DNA from: Bacteroidota bacterium
Lineage (GTDB): Bacteria; Bacteroidota; Bacteroidia; Flavobacteriales; Flavobacteriaceae
NCBI GenBank assembly: GCA_024280815.1
Contig: JAJRPL010000209.1
Coordinates: 1-8,878 of the forward strand
Length of the DNA stretch: 8,878 nt
Direction of reading: 5' to 3'
The notes below the pieces were generated by a model. The model was not told the origin of the DNA. It searched no databases and saw only the letters and a program-made list of their open reading frames with translations. Position 1 is the first letter of the stretch. Each line of letters starts with the position of its first letter. The position numbers and the translations under genes were made by a program. Positions 1-5,707 of this stretch are shown here, one piece after another.

Positions 1-128
1 AAAGGTTGAAAGATAAATAAAAATATAAATACAACAAAGCCTAACCCTACACTTAGTGCTATTTTGTTAGAAGTAGAATCGATAAAAGGATATGGTTTTA
101 AGAACCAATTGTAAATAGAATTATTCAT
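1..128 (-). CDS. LytTR-type membrane-anchored transcriptional regulator, N-terminal fragment
   Basis: Only the first 42 codons are in the window; the gene runs off the left edge. The ATG is at 128-126 and the frame is open to base 1. The protein starts MNNSIYNWFLKPYPFID, a short cytoplasmic segment ending in a W-x-L-K-P-Y-P-F pattern. A hydrophobic segment follows at about residues 24-41 (IALSVGLGFVVFIFLFIF), then Q-P and the start of an F or L codon. From memory, this start is typical of Bacteroidota proteins with several N-terminal membrane helices and a C-terminal LytTR DNA-binding domain. The DNA-binding domain itself is not visible, so the assignment rests on the N-terminus only. The first seven codons are nearly repeated at 2216-2199, suggesting that this gene once followed the DUF6155-like gene directly. 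Another small membrane protein remains possible. Confidence 0.55.
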   Translation of the reverse strand, partial: MNNSIYNWFLKPYPFIDSTSNKIALSVGLGFVVFIFLFIFQP

Positions 129-142
129 TAAGTGTAAAAAAA

Positions 143-304
143 TAACGGTCTGTATATGAAACCTAGCGTATAAAAATACGATAAATTTTGAGTTTAACAC
201 AGAGCCTAATTTTTATATTTAAAAGCCAAATTAAAAATTTAGCGGAACTTCGTAAATAAGCACAAACCTTTGAGTTTAGTACTTATTAGCTATGTTTTAT
301 ATAC
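143..304. repeat. Palindromic intergenic element, flavobacterial type
   Basis: This stretch separates the orphan gene from the LytTR gene and has no credible ORF. Its ends form an inverted repeat: 152-167 (GTATATGAAACCTAGC) pairs with 289-304 (GCTATGTTTTATATAC), with 2 mismatches over 16 nt. Inside lie a small hairpin (CGTAT 167-171 with ATACG 176-180), a second imperfect inverted pair (206-220 with 228-242), and a 10-bp direct repeat TTTGAGTTTA at 187-196 and 269-278. The layout and several phrases (CGTAAATAAGCACAAACC, TATGTTTTATATAC) match recurring intergenic sequences I recall from many flavobacterial genomes, though I could not check this here. It begins 15 nt after the stop of the gene at 687-319. 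It could be a mobile miniature element, an attC-like cassette recombination site, or a transcript-end structure. Confidence 0.65.
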
Positions 305-318
305 TTTTTTAGGTACAT

Positions 319-687
319 TTAATTATTTTGTTCCTTTATTAGAACATCTTCTAATGTTTCATCCATAATTTTTACTTTATATAATTTTATATTTAGACTT
401 ATTTTATTTTTAGTAATAATATCTTCAATTAAAGAGATACACTCTTTATCATTTATATATGCTTGTAGATTTTCAAAGTCAGGGGGTTTAGGAATATCTA
501 ATAACCATTTATTTTTCTCATTTACGAACTGAATACAATTATCATTATCATCTATAAAACCTAAAAAATTTTCGCTTTCATCTAATAATTCTAAAAAGGT
601 GTTTATTGCGTATTCTACATTAACTTCAATAGGACTATCAGAGTTAATTCCTTCATCTTTTCCATAATTTGTATAGTAAAATTTCAT
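319..687 (-). CDS. Orphan acidic hypothetical protein, 122 aa
   Basis: I do not recognise this protein. It starts MKFYYTNYGKDEGINS and is rich in Asp, Glu, Asn and Ile, with no signal peptide, membrane helix or cysteine cluster; it is probably cytoplasmic. Features that look like a real fold are the segment FLGFIDDNDNCIQFV (about 41-55), then KWLLDIPKPPDF and a helix ECISLIEDII. The pattern of an aromatic or hydrophobic strand, a polar turn, 'IQF', 'W-L-x-D-I-P' and a C-terminal helix is reminiscent of small immunity-type proteins of polymorphic toxin systems. That is only an impression, and no toxin gene is present. It stands alone between a decayed gene fragment and a palindromic element 15 nt past its stop, a cassette-like arrangement. 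No convincing ribosome binding site precedes the ATG. Confidence 0.7.
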   Translation of the reverse strand: MKFYYTNYGKDEGINSDSPIEVNVEYAINTFLELLDESENFLGFIDDNDNCIQFVNEKNKWLLDIPKPPDFENLQAYINDKECISLIEDIITKNKISLNIKLYKVKIMDETLEDVLIKEQNN

Positions 688-800
688 TGTTTCCGTGATT
701 TATTCTAATTTTTATTTTCCTTTTTAATCGTTAGTAAAAGATTTAGGTTAAATTTCTATTTCGCAGGGAAATTGTGTCTAACTACTTTGTAAAAGTATAC
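688..800. other. Intergenic stretch upstream of the orphan gene
   Basis: These 113 nt lie between the pseudogene fragment and the ATG of the orphan gene, and must hold the orphan gene's 5' leader if it has its own promoter. I see no exact Bacteroidota promoter (TTTG, about 19 nt, TAnnTTTG) on the minus strand, and no ORF or hairpin I would defend. Homology to the intact DUF6155-like gene region stops exactly at 801, so this stretch is on the unique side of the junction. Confidence 0.4.
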
Positions 801-932
801 AATTTACAATTCATCTAATTCTAAATTATAATCGTATTGTAAATCTTCATGTAATGTAGCAATTACTTTTTTGTTAATAGAATTTGTCGGTCATAAATGT
901 TTTGAAGACTTGTATTTGGTGGTTGTTTTCAT
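801..932 (-). pseudogene. Decayed, internally deleted copy of the DUF6155-like gene
   Basis: Bases 801-916 match 2224-2340, the 3' end of the intact gene at 2697-2227, over about 117 bp with three substitutions and one missing T (six Ts here against seven in the intact copy). The matching region covers the stop codon and about 37 C-terminal codons (NTSLQNIYDRQ to ELDEL). The remaining 16 bases (917-932) resemble the start of the intact gene: here ATGAAAACAACCACCA, there ATGAAAACAGCTACTG, 12 of 16 identical. The copy thus looks like a start joined directly to the tail, with roughly 110 codons lost. Read from its ATG it gives only 13 codons (MKTTTKYKSSKHL) before TGA, and the missing T breaks the tail frame as well. 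It abuts the stop codon of the beta-barrel gene with no gap. No functional product is expected. Confidence 0.85.
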
Positions 933-2171
933 TTAAAATAATGTGTAACCCAAAATTAGTGATGAAGTTTTATATCTTGAACTCCAACTATTAGAGCTTA
1001 GTATAATACCTCGATTAGATTGTAATCTAATTTCTAAACTAATATTATCATTATATTTATATCCTAAACCAAATGCAAAATTGACTCCCTTTGCGTTAGA
1101 GTCTTTTTCTGAAAAATTAATAGGAGTATTATTAAAGTCTATTTTATTTTTTAAATCAATATCTACAACAGTAATAGCATTAACAAAAAATTTTGAAGCG
1201 TCATTTAAAATGAAATAGTGTCTTAATCCTATATGAACTTCAATTGATTTGTAATCTACATTAACAGTTTCTTTTATATTATATCCCTGAGTGCCAATAT
1301 ATCTAACCCATTCAGTTTCATCTTTGTAATATTGATAGGTAGGCTCAATCAAAAGAGCCCATTTGTTTTTTTTAAAAGGGATAATATACTCTATTTCAAG
1401 ACCAACTCTACTTCCAAAATTATTTTCAAAAGGCAATTCAATTTTAGGTTGGGGATTATATCTATAAATTAAAAGAGATGAATAATTTACACCAGGTCTA
1501 ATACTTAAATTAATTAAGTCTCTTTTTTGTTTGTTTATATGAATGGTAGATTCAGAATTATTACATTTATTGTACTTAATAAAGTAATTCACCAAATCTG
1601 TTTTTTTATATTCTATATTTTTTATAGCTTCCTTTTTAATATTTTTACAATTTAAATGATTTAATAATTGTTGTTTATATCTATTATTTTCTCGAATACG
1701 AACATCGTCAGAAATTAAATATTCTTTGTAAATAAGTTGTTGAATATTAAAGTCATTTTTATCATAAAAAAACCTTTTTATATCTTGATATTCATAAAAG
1801 TATAAAGAAGCTTTTCCTTCAACTAGTACTTTTAAAAAAAGCACTTCTTCTTTAAAAATTGGTTTTCTTATTTTACTTAATGTTTGAACATTATTACTAG
1901 ACTTGTCTATATTAACTGTATGTCTTTGGTATTTTGATATATTGTAAATACCAAACTCCTTAGCTAATTCAATAGTTACTTTTTTTTGCTTGTCATTTTC
2001 TGTTAATTTGTAATTAAATTCAATAGGATTGTTTCCCCAGTCTATATTCTTTATCAAACATTCGGTTCGGTTACCATCATTATCTATAAAATAGCCTTTT
2101 TCGTAGTTTATTTGTGCGTAGCTAGTATAGCTTAATAATGTAATTAGAGTAATGGTTAGGTATTTTTTCAT
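933..2171 (-). CDS. Outer-membrane beta-barrel protein with N-terminal periplasmic domain
   Basis: This 412-residue protein has a Sec signal peptide (MKKYLTITLITLLSYTSYA, cleavage before Q20). Next comes a domain starting YEKGYFIDNDGNRTECLIKNIDW (23-45). This kind of opening is common in Bacteroidota secreted proteins, where the segment describes a small beta-rich periplasmic domain. A Lys/Asn-rich, mostly helical linker runs to about residue 215. From about 218 (LINLSIRPGVNYSSL) to the end, alternating amphipathic strands with Gly and aromatic residues (GLEIEYIIPF, LLIEPTYQYY, HIGLRHYFIL, FAFGLGYKY, SLILGYTLF) and a terminal Phe indicate an eight- to ten-stranded barrel of the PorT/OmpA-like outer-membrane family. 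The substrate or role is unknown. Visually it is more AT-rich than the ABC operon. It lies between the intact and decayed copies of the DUF6155-like gene, so it may have arrived with the rearrangement. Confidence 0.8.
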   Translation of the reverse strand: MKKYLTITLITLLSYTSYAQINYEKGYFIDNDGNRTECLIKNIDWGNNPIEFNYKLTENDKQKKVTIELAKEFGIYNISKYQRHTVNIDKSSNNVQTLSKIRKPIFKEEVLFLKVLVEGKASLYFYEYQDIKRFFYDKNDFNIQQLIYKEYLISDDVRIRENNRYKQQLLNHLNCKNIKKEAIKNIEYKKTDLVNYFIKYNKCNNSESTIHINKQKRDLINLSIRPGVNYSSLLIYRYNPQPKIELPFENNFGSRVGLEIEYIIPFKKNKWALLIEPTYQYYKDETEWVRYIGTQGYNIKETVNVDYKSIEVHIGLRHYFILNDASKFFVNAITVVDIDLKNKIDFNNTPINFSEKDSNAKGVNFAFGLGYKYNDNISLEIRLQSNRGIILSSNSWSSRYKTSSLILGYTLF

Positions 2172-2180
2172 TGTTCGAGT

Positions 2181-2217
2181 TTAAGGTTTTGTTCTTCTGT
2201 AAATAGAATTACTCATT
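2181..2217 (-). repeat. Short scar resembling the 5' end of the LytTR gene
   Basis: Bases 2198-2217 match 110-129 at 19 of 20 positions (GTAAATAGAATTAYTCATT core). In the LytTR gene these bases encode ATG and the codons for NNSIYN. Here they give ATG (2216-2214) and MSNSIYRRTKP followed by TAA at 2183-2181, an 11-codon dead end. The scar sits 10 nt after the stop of the intact DUF6155-like gene and just before the beta-barrel gene. A tiny leader peptide is possible, but a leftover of a gene start is the simpler reading. With such AT-rich sequence a chance match cannot be fully excluded. Confidence 0.45.
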
Positions 2218-2226
2218 TTATAAAAT

Positions 2227-2697
2227 TTACAATTCATCTAATTCTAAATTATAATCGTATTGTAAATCTTCATGTAATGTAGCAATTGCTTTTTTTGTCA
2301 ATAGAATTTGTCGGTCATAGATGTTTTGAAGACTTGTATTCCTATAAAAGGGAGGATTCATTTCTTTTAATTCAGCACAGAAATATAGTAATAATTCTAC
2401 TTCGGTTTCTTTCTTCTTGGAATACCGAATATATTTTTTAATAATCCGTAATATTTTACGAACACTTTTTTTGATATAGAAATAGCTAGCGGTATTAATT
2501 TGGCTAAAGAGTTCAGAGACTTCTTCCTTTACACCTTGTATAAATGAATCTTCATCAGAAGCTTCAAATAGTAGGTAAGTTAATAACTCTTTATTCTCTT
2601 TTTTAAATTTTGATAAGTGTAAACATAACGCTAATAACTCTTCTTGAGATTGGTGTTTTAATTCGTGCTTAAGTTGGCTTACAGTAGCTGTTTTCAT
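2227..2697 (-). CDS. DUF6155-like all-helical protein, intact copy
   Basis: This protein has 156 residues, no signal peptide and no membrane segment, and is almost entirely charged helix: SQLKHELKHQSQEELLALCLHL, then FKKENKELLTYLLFEA, then a basic run RKILRIIKKYIRYSKKKETEVELLLYFC, and an acidic tail ending ELDEL. From memory this matches a small family of unknown function in Bacteroidota (DUF6155 or close to it); I am fairly sure of the family type but not of the number. The function is unknown. The basic helix could contact nucleic acid or phospholipid, but this is speculative. The start MKTATVSQL is supported because the decayed copy at 932 preserves a similar start. The tail is duplicated at 801-916. 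The 139-nt region upstream (2698-2836) presumably carries its promoter, though no exact consensus was found. Confidence 0.75.
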   Translation of the reverse strand: MKTATVSQLKHELKHQSQEELLALCLHLSKFKKENKELLTYLLFEASDEDSFIQGVKEEVSELFSQINTASYFYIKKSVRKILRIIKKYIRYSKKKETEVELLLYFCAELKEMNPPFYRNTSLQNIYDRQILLTKKAIATLHEDLQYDYNLELDEL

Positions 2698-2836
2698 TTT
2701 TTATATGTTTTTTATAAAAAAATAATGTTTGAAACTATTTTGTTATCGTATTAAGGGTTAATACCATTAGGTTTATATCAATATAAAAAATAAAATTCAT
2801 ACCACGCACCCTTGGGTTGAAGTTGTTGGTTAAAGA
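2698..2836. other. Intergenic stretch upstream of the DUF6155-like gene
   Basis: This stretch holds no ORF. On the minus strand it begins with a short ACCC/GGGT hairpin (around 2807-2817) and a T-rich run that could end transcription of the gene at 3250-2837. A 7-bp stem TTTATAT/ATATAAA lies around 2770-2786, and the sequence then turns AT-rich before the ATG at 2697. No exact TAnnTTTG box was found. Any promoter or terminator here is a weak inference. Confidence 0.3.
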
Positions 2837-3250
2837 TTAAAATAGTTTGAGTAATTCATCTCGTTCTTTTTTTCTTTTGCTTGATACTATAAGAAGAGGT
2901 ATTGAAAACCCCCCACTTATTGCACTCCCAACTAACATTACTGAGCCAATACCGCTAGCCATACCTTCAGGGTCACCCTTGCGATCACTAACTAGTGCAA
3001 TTCCCAATACAGTACTAACTAAGCTGTGTATAGCAAGAGTAATGCCTAAAGTCTTATTAATACGTCTAAATTTATCTTTTCTTAGAATCAAATTTAAATT
3101 GCTGATGTTTTCTTGATTGTTCAAATCTATTTTATTTAAATCTATTTTTAAAGAATGAAATTTTTTATTTTCTTTTTCATTAAAATTTTGTGATAAACAG
3201 TAATGAGAAGTCAATATAAAAAGTGATATTAGTAAAGTTTTTGCTTCCAT
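2837..3250 (-). CDS. Small exported protein with two glycine-rich membrane helices
   Basis: This is a 137-residue protein of no family I can name. Residues 1-20 look like a signal peptide or signal anchor (LLISLFILTSHYCLS, possible cleavage before Q21). A polar Asn/Lys-rich stretch runs to about residue 63. Two hydrophobic segments follow at about 67-87 (TLGITLAIHSLVSTVLGIALV) and 97-122, the second rich in Gly and Ser (MASGIGSVMLVGSAISGG). The protein ends in a basic charged tail (SSKRKKERDELLKLF). Two helices packed through small residues, flanked by charges, suggest an inner-membrane hairpin protein. The gene lies 24 nt after the stop of the DCC-family gene on the same strand, so the two may be co-transcribed. 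The ATG at 3250 is the only sensible start because it precedes the signal sequence. Confidence 0.65.
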   Translation of the reverse strand: MEAKTLLISLFILTSHYCLSQNFNEKENKKFHSLKIDLNKIDLNNQENISNLNLILRKDKFRRINKTLGITLAIHSLVSTVLGIALVSDRKGDPEGMASGIGSVMLVGSAISGGFSIPLLIVSSKRKKERDELLKLF

Positions 3251-3274
3251 AAGGTATTGTTATTAAATTTTATG

Positions 3275-3685
3275 TCAATCTAAAAACCTAGCTTTTAACT
3301 CTTGGGTAGGAATCATACATGAATCTTTTTTTCCAAACCATTTGTATCTATTGTTGGCAATAACAGTATATACAAAATCGCGTATAAATTTCGGGATAAT
3401 AATAAAACCAAAGTTTAACTTCCATAAGCCAGGTAAGTATCTAGAAATATGCAGTATAGCAGTAGATTTTTGATAAACTTTATTGTTTTGAATTAAAAGT
3501 ATCGAATCAAAATCAGCATTTTTTAGTTTAAAGTGTAACAAAAGTTCTTGTGCAGCGTCAGATTGTAAAGAAGTAAAAAGAAAATGATGTTTTTCATCTC
3601 TTTTTATGATAAATTGAACAGCATTATTACATAAATTGCAGACGCCATCAAATAGAATAATTGATTTGTTTTCTAGATTTATCAC
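3275..3685 (-). CDS. DCC-family thiol-disulfide oxidoreductase (DUF393)
   Basis: This 136-residue protein has the defining N-terminal motif of the DCC family: an I-I-L-F-D-G-V-C-N-L-C-N strand and turn with D13, C16 and C19. An amphipathic helix and the segment FLFTSLQSDAAQELL follow, then a Y-x-K-S-T-A-I-L-H-I stretch that fits the thioredoxin-like fold. A hydrophobic region near the C-terminus (KLNFGFIIIPKFIRDFVYTVIANNRYKWFG) is usual for the family, and a further cysteine lies in DSCMI. Members are predicted redox proteins; no substrate is established by this sequence. The start is a GTG at 3685-3683. There is no ATG between it and the upstream in-frame stop at 3716-3718, and the next codons lead straight into the motif. 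It is transcribed divergently from the ABC operon, sharing a 96-nt spacer. Confidence 0.9.
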   Translation of the reverse strand: MINLENKSIILFDGVCNLCNNAVQFIIKRDEKHHFLFTSLQSDAAQELLLHFKLKNADFDSILLIQNNKVYQKSTAILHISRYLPGLWKLNFGFIIIPKFIRDFVYTVIANNRYKWFGKKDSCMIPTQELKARFLD

Positions 3686-3781
3686 GCTGCAATTTACAAA
3701 ATGATATTTGATTTGTCATTTAACATAAGATTAGTAGTTAGTAAAGAATTCAAACCCTAAATTCGTATTAAAATTAACCTA
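3686..3781. promoter_or_regulatory. Divergent intergenic region, probable promoters for the DCC gene and the ABC operon
   Basis: These 96 nt separate two divergently transcribed genes, so promoters for both should lie here. On the plus strand, GATATTTG (about 3702-3709) differs by one base from the Bacteroidota -7 box TAnnTTTG. On the minus strand, TTTAGGGTTTG (around 3750-3760) contains a TTTG but with a wrong spacing. Neither is a clean match, so the exact promoters are not called. No binding-site palindrome was seen. Confidence 0.35.
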
Positions 3782-4474
3782 ATGATTAAAATTGAAAACC
3801 TACATAAATCATACCCAATGGGTAAAGAGTCACTCCATGTACTTAAAGGATTAAATTTACACATAAAGGAAGGGGAGTTTGTCTCAATTATGGGTTCTTC
3901 AGGTTCAGGTAAATCTACCTTATTGAATATTGTGGGCTTATTAGATATTCATGATGAAGGAAATTATTATTTAAACGGACAACTCATTGAAGATCTTGAT
4001 GAAAAGAAAGCTGCCGTTTTACGGAATAAATTCTTGGGCTTTGTATTTCAATCGTTCAATTTAATTAGTTATAAAACAGCTTTAGAAAATGTAGCTTTAC
4101 CTTTGTATTATAAAGGTGTTGGAAGAAAAGAACGTCAAAAAATTGCTTTAGAGTATTTAGAGAAAGTAGGCCTCAAAAAATGGGCTAGCCATTTACCTAA
4201 CGAACTTTCTGGAGGTCAAAAACAACGTGTAGCAATTGCTAGAGCTTTAGTAACTCAACCAAAAGTTGTCTTAGCAGATGAACCAACAGGAGCTTTAGAT
4301 TCTACGACTTCAAATTCAGTAATGGAAATGTTAAAAGAAATTAATCGTGAAGGAATGACCGTATTTGTGATTACGCACGAAGAAGAAATTGCAGAAGAAA
4401 CAGATAGAATAGTACGTCTTAAAGATGGTGTAATTATAAGTGATGAATTAACCAATAAAAAAGTAAGTGTTTAA
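3782..4474 (+). CDS. ABC transporter ATP-binding protein, MacB/LolD-like
   Basis: This is the ATPase of an efflux or lipoprotein-export type ABC transporter; it drives the two permeases encoded next. All motifs are intact over 230 residues, the normal length: Walker A GSSGSGKST (38-46), Q-loop Q90 in FVFQSFNL, signature LSGGQ (142-146), Walker B VVLADE with catalytic E167, D-loop A-L-D (171-173) and H-loop H199 in VITHE. The FNL after the Q-loop and the EPTGALDS segment are characteristic of the MacB/LolD/FtsE group. This is the first gene of a four-gene operon, and its stop is 2 nt before the first permease. In contrast with E. coli MacB, the ATPase is a separate chain. The substrate cannot be read from the sequence; antimicrobial peptides, macrolides, toxins or lipids are family possibilities. 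Confidence 0.95.
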   Translation: MIKIENLHKSYPMGKESLHVLKGLNLHIKEGEFVSIMGSSGSGKSTLLNIVGLLDIHDEGNYYLNGQLIEDLDEKKAAVLRNKFLGFVFQSFNLISYKTALENVALPLYYKGVGRKERQKIALEYLEKVGLKKWASHLPNELSGGQKQRVAIARALVTQPKVVLADEPTGALDSTTSNSVMEMLKEINREGMTVFVITHEEEIAEETDRIVRLKDGVIISDELTNKKVSV

Positions 4475-4476
4475 TT

Positions 4477-5706
4477 ATGTTTGATAGAGATATCTGGGCA
4501 GAAATATTCCACAGCATTAAAAAAAATAAGTTAAGAACATTTTTAACTGGTTTTTCTGTGGCTTGGGGTATATTTATTTTAGTATTGCTATTGGCTTCTG
4601 TGAATGGTATGAAAAACGGATTTACATCTCAATTCAATGATGATGCTACAAATTCAATTTCTATTTGGCCTTCAGTTACTACAATGGCTTATGATGGTTT
4701 TGAAGCAAATAGAGCAATTCAATTTACCAATAAAGACATAGAATATATTAAAGGTAATTTTAAAGATGAGGTTGAGTATATAACACCTCGTTTTCGTAAA
4801 GGAGTTACTGCTAAATATAAAAAGGAAACCGGAAGTTATCAGGTTAGAGCCGTTTCACCATCACATCAATATATTGAAAAGACATTGATTCAATCTGGTC
4901 GTTTTTTAAATGATAATGATATCAATAATAAATTAAAAGTAGTAGTTATTGGCCGGAAAATAGAGGAAGATCTTTTTGAAGATGAAGACCCTTTAGGTAA
5001 AACGTTAATTGTAAACAATTCAACATTTAGAATTATAGGTGTTTTTACTGATGAAGGTAATGATAGAGAGGAACGGTATTTATATATTCCTGTAACAACA
5101 ATGCAACGATTGTATAGTAATACTGATGATATAAGTCAAATATTATTGACTTACAATCCGAAATACAATTTTGCTGAAGCCATAAGTTTTTCTGAAACCT
5201 TAGAGATTGTTTTAAAAAGAAGACATAGAATTCACCCTGATGATCAAGGTGCAATTTATTTAAATAATAATGCTGAAGGTTTTTCTGACGTAACAAATTT
5301 TACTAACATGCTAAATTATATTAGTGTTGGTGTAGGGTTGTTAATTTTATTAGCAGGTATTATTGGTATTGGTAATATTTTAGTATTTATCATTAAAGAA
5401 CGTACAAAAGAAATAGGAATTAGAAAAGCACTAGGGGCAAGACCTTCTCAAATAATTAATTTAGTAATTTTAGAATCTGTTTTTATTACAACCATTTCAG
5501 GTTTTGGAGGGATGCTTTTTGCCATGGGTTTGATAGGCTTGGTAGGTCCAAATATAAAATCAGATGCTTTTGCGAATCCGTCAGTAGAATTATCAACCAT
5601 AATAATAGCAACCATAATATTAGTAGTAGCTGGAGTAATTGCAGGGTTAATACCTGCAATAAAAGCAGCTAAAGTTAGACCCATAGTAGCCTTAAATTCA
5701 GATTAA
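4477..5706 (+). CDS. ABC transporter permease, MacB/FtsX type (first of two)
   Basis: This 409-residue protein has the four-helix MacB/FtsX architecture. A short amphipathic N-terminus (MFDRDIWAEIFHSIKKNKLR) leads into helix 1 (about 22-42, TFLTGFSVAWGIFILVLLLAS). A large periplasmic MacB_PCD-type domain spans about 48-270 and includes a beta-rich segment around VVVIGRKIEEDLF. Three C-terminal helices make up the FtsX core. The hallmark cytoplasmic loop ERTKEIGIRKALGARPSQI follows helix 2 and is the contact with the ATPase. The end (PAIKAAKVRPIVALNSD) is typical of the family. The gene starts 2 nt after the ATPase stop, so translational coupling is likely. It pairs with the next gene, probably as a heterodimer, because both keep the full set of domains while differing clearly in sequence. 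Confidence 0.93.
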   Translation: MFDRDIWAEIFHSIKKNKLRTFLTGFSVAWGIFILVLLLASVNGMKNGFTSQFNDDATNSISIWPSVTTMAYDGFEANRAIQFTNKDIEYIKGNFKDEVEYITPRFRKGVTAKYKKETGSYQVRAVSPSHQYIEKTLIQSGRFLNDNDINNKLKVVVIGRKIEEDLFEDEDPLGKTLIVNNSTFRIIGVFTDEGNDREERYLYIPVTTMQRLYSNTDDISQILLTYNPKYNFAEAISFSETLEIVLKRRHRIHPDDQGAIYLNNNAEGFSDVTNFTNMLNYISVGVGLLILLAGIIGIGNILVFIIKERTKEIGIRKALGARPSQIINLVILESVFITTISGFGGMLFAMGLIGLVGPNIKSDAFANPSVELSTIIIATIILVVAGVIAGLIPAIKAAKVRPIVALNSD

Positions 5707-5707
5707 A

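Noticed and set aside
2770..2786. TTTATAT / ATATAAA inverted repeat as an operator
   Set aside because: With a 7-bp A-T-only stem in very AT-rich sequence, this is expected by chance.
2847..3116. Open frame of 89 codons on the plus strand
   Set aside because: It lies wholly inside the minus-strand gene 3250-2837, which has a signal peptide and membrane helices; the plus frame gives no recognisable protein.
3700..3710. GATATTTG as a firm promoter -7 box for the ABC operon
   Set aside because: It misses the consensus TAnnTTTG by one base and no TTTG lies at the right distance upstream, so it is kept only as a weak candidate in the intergenic entry.
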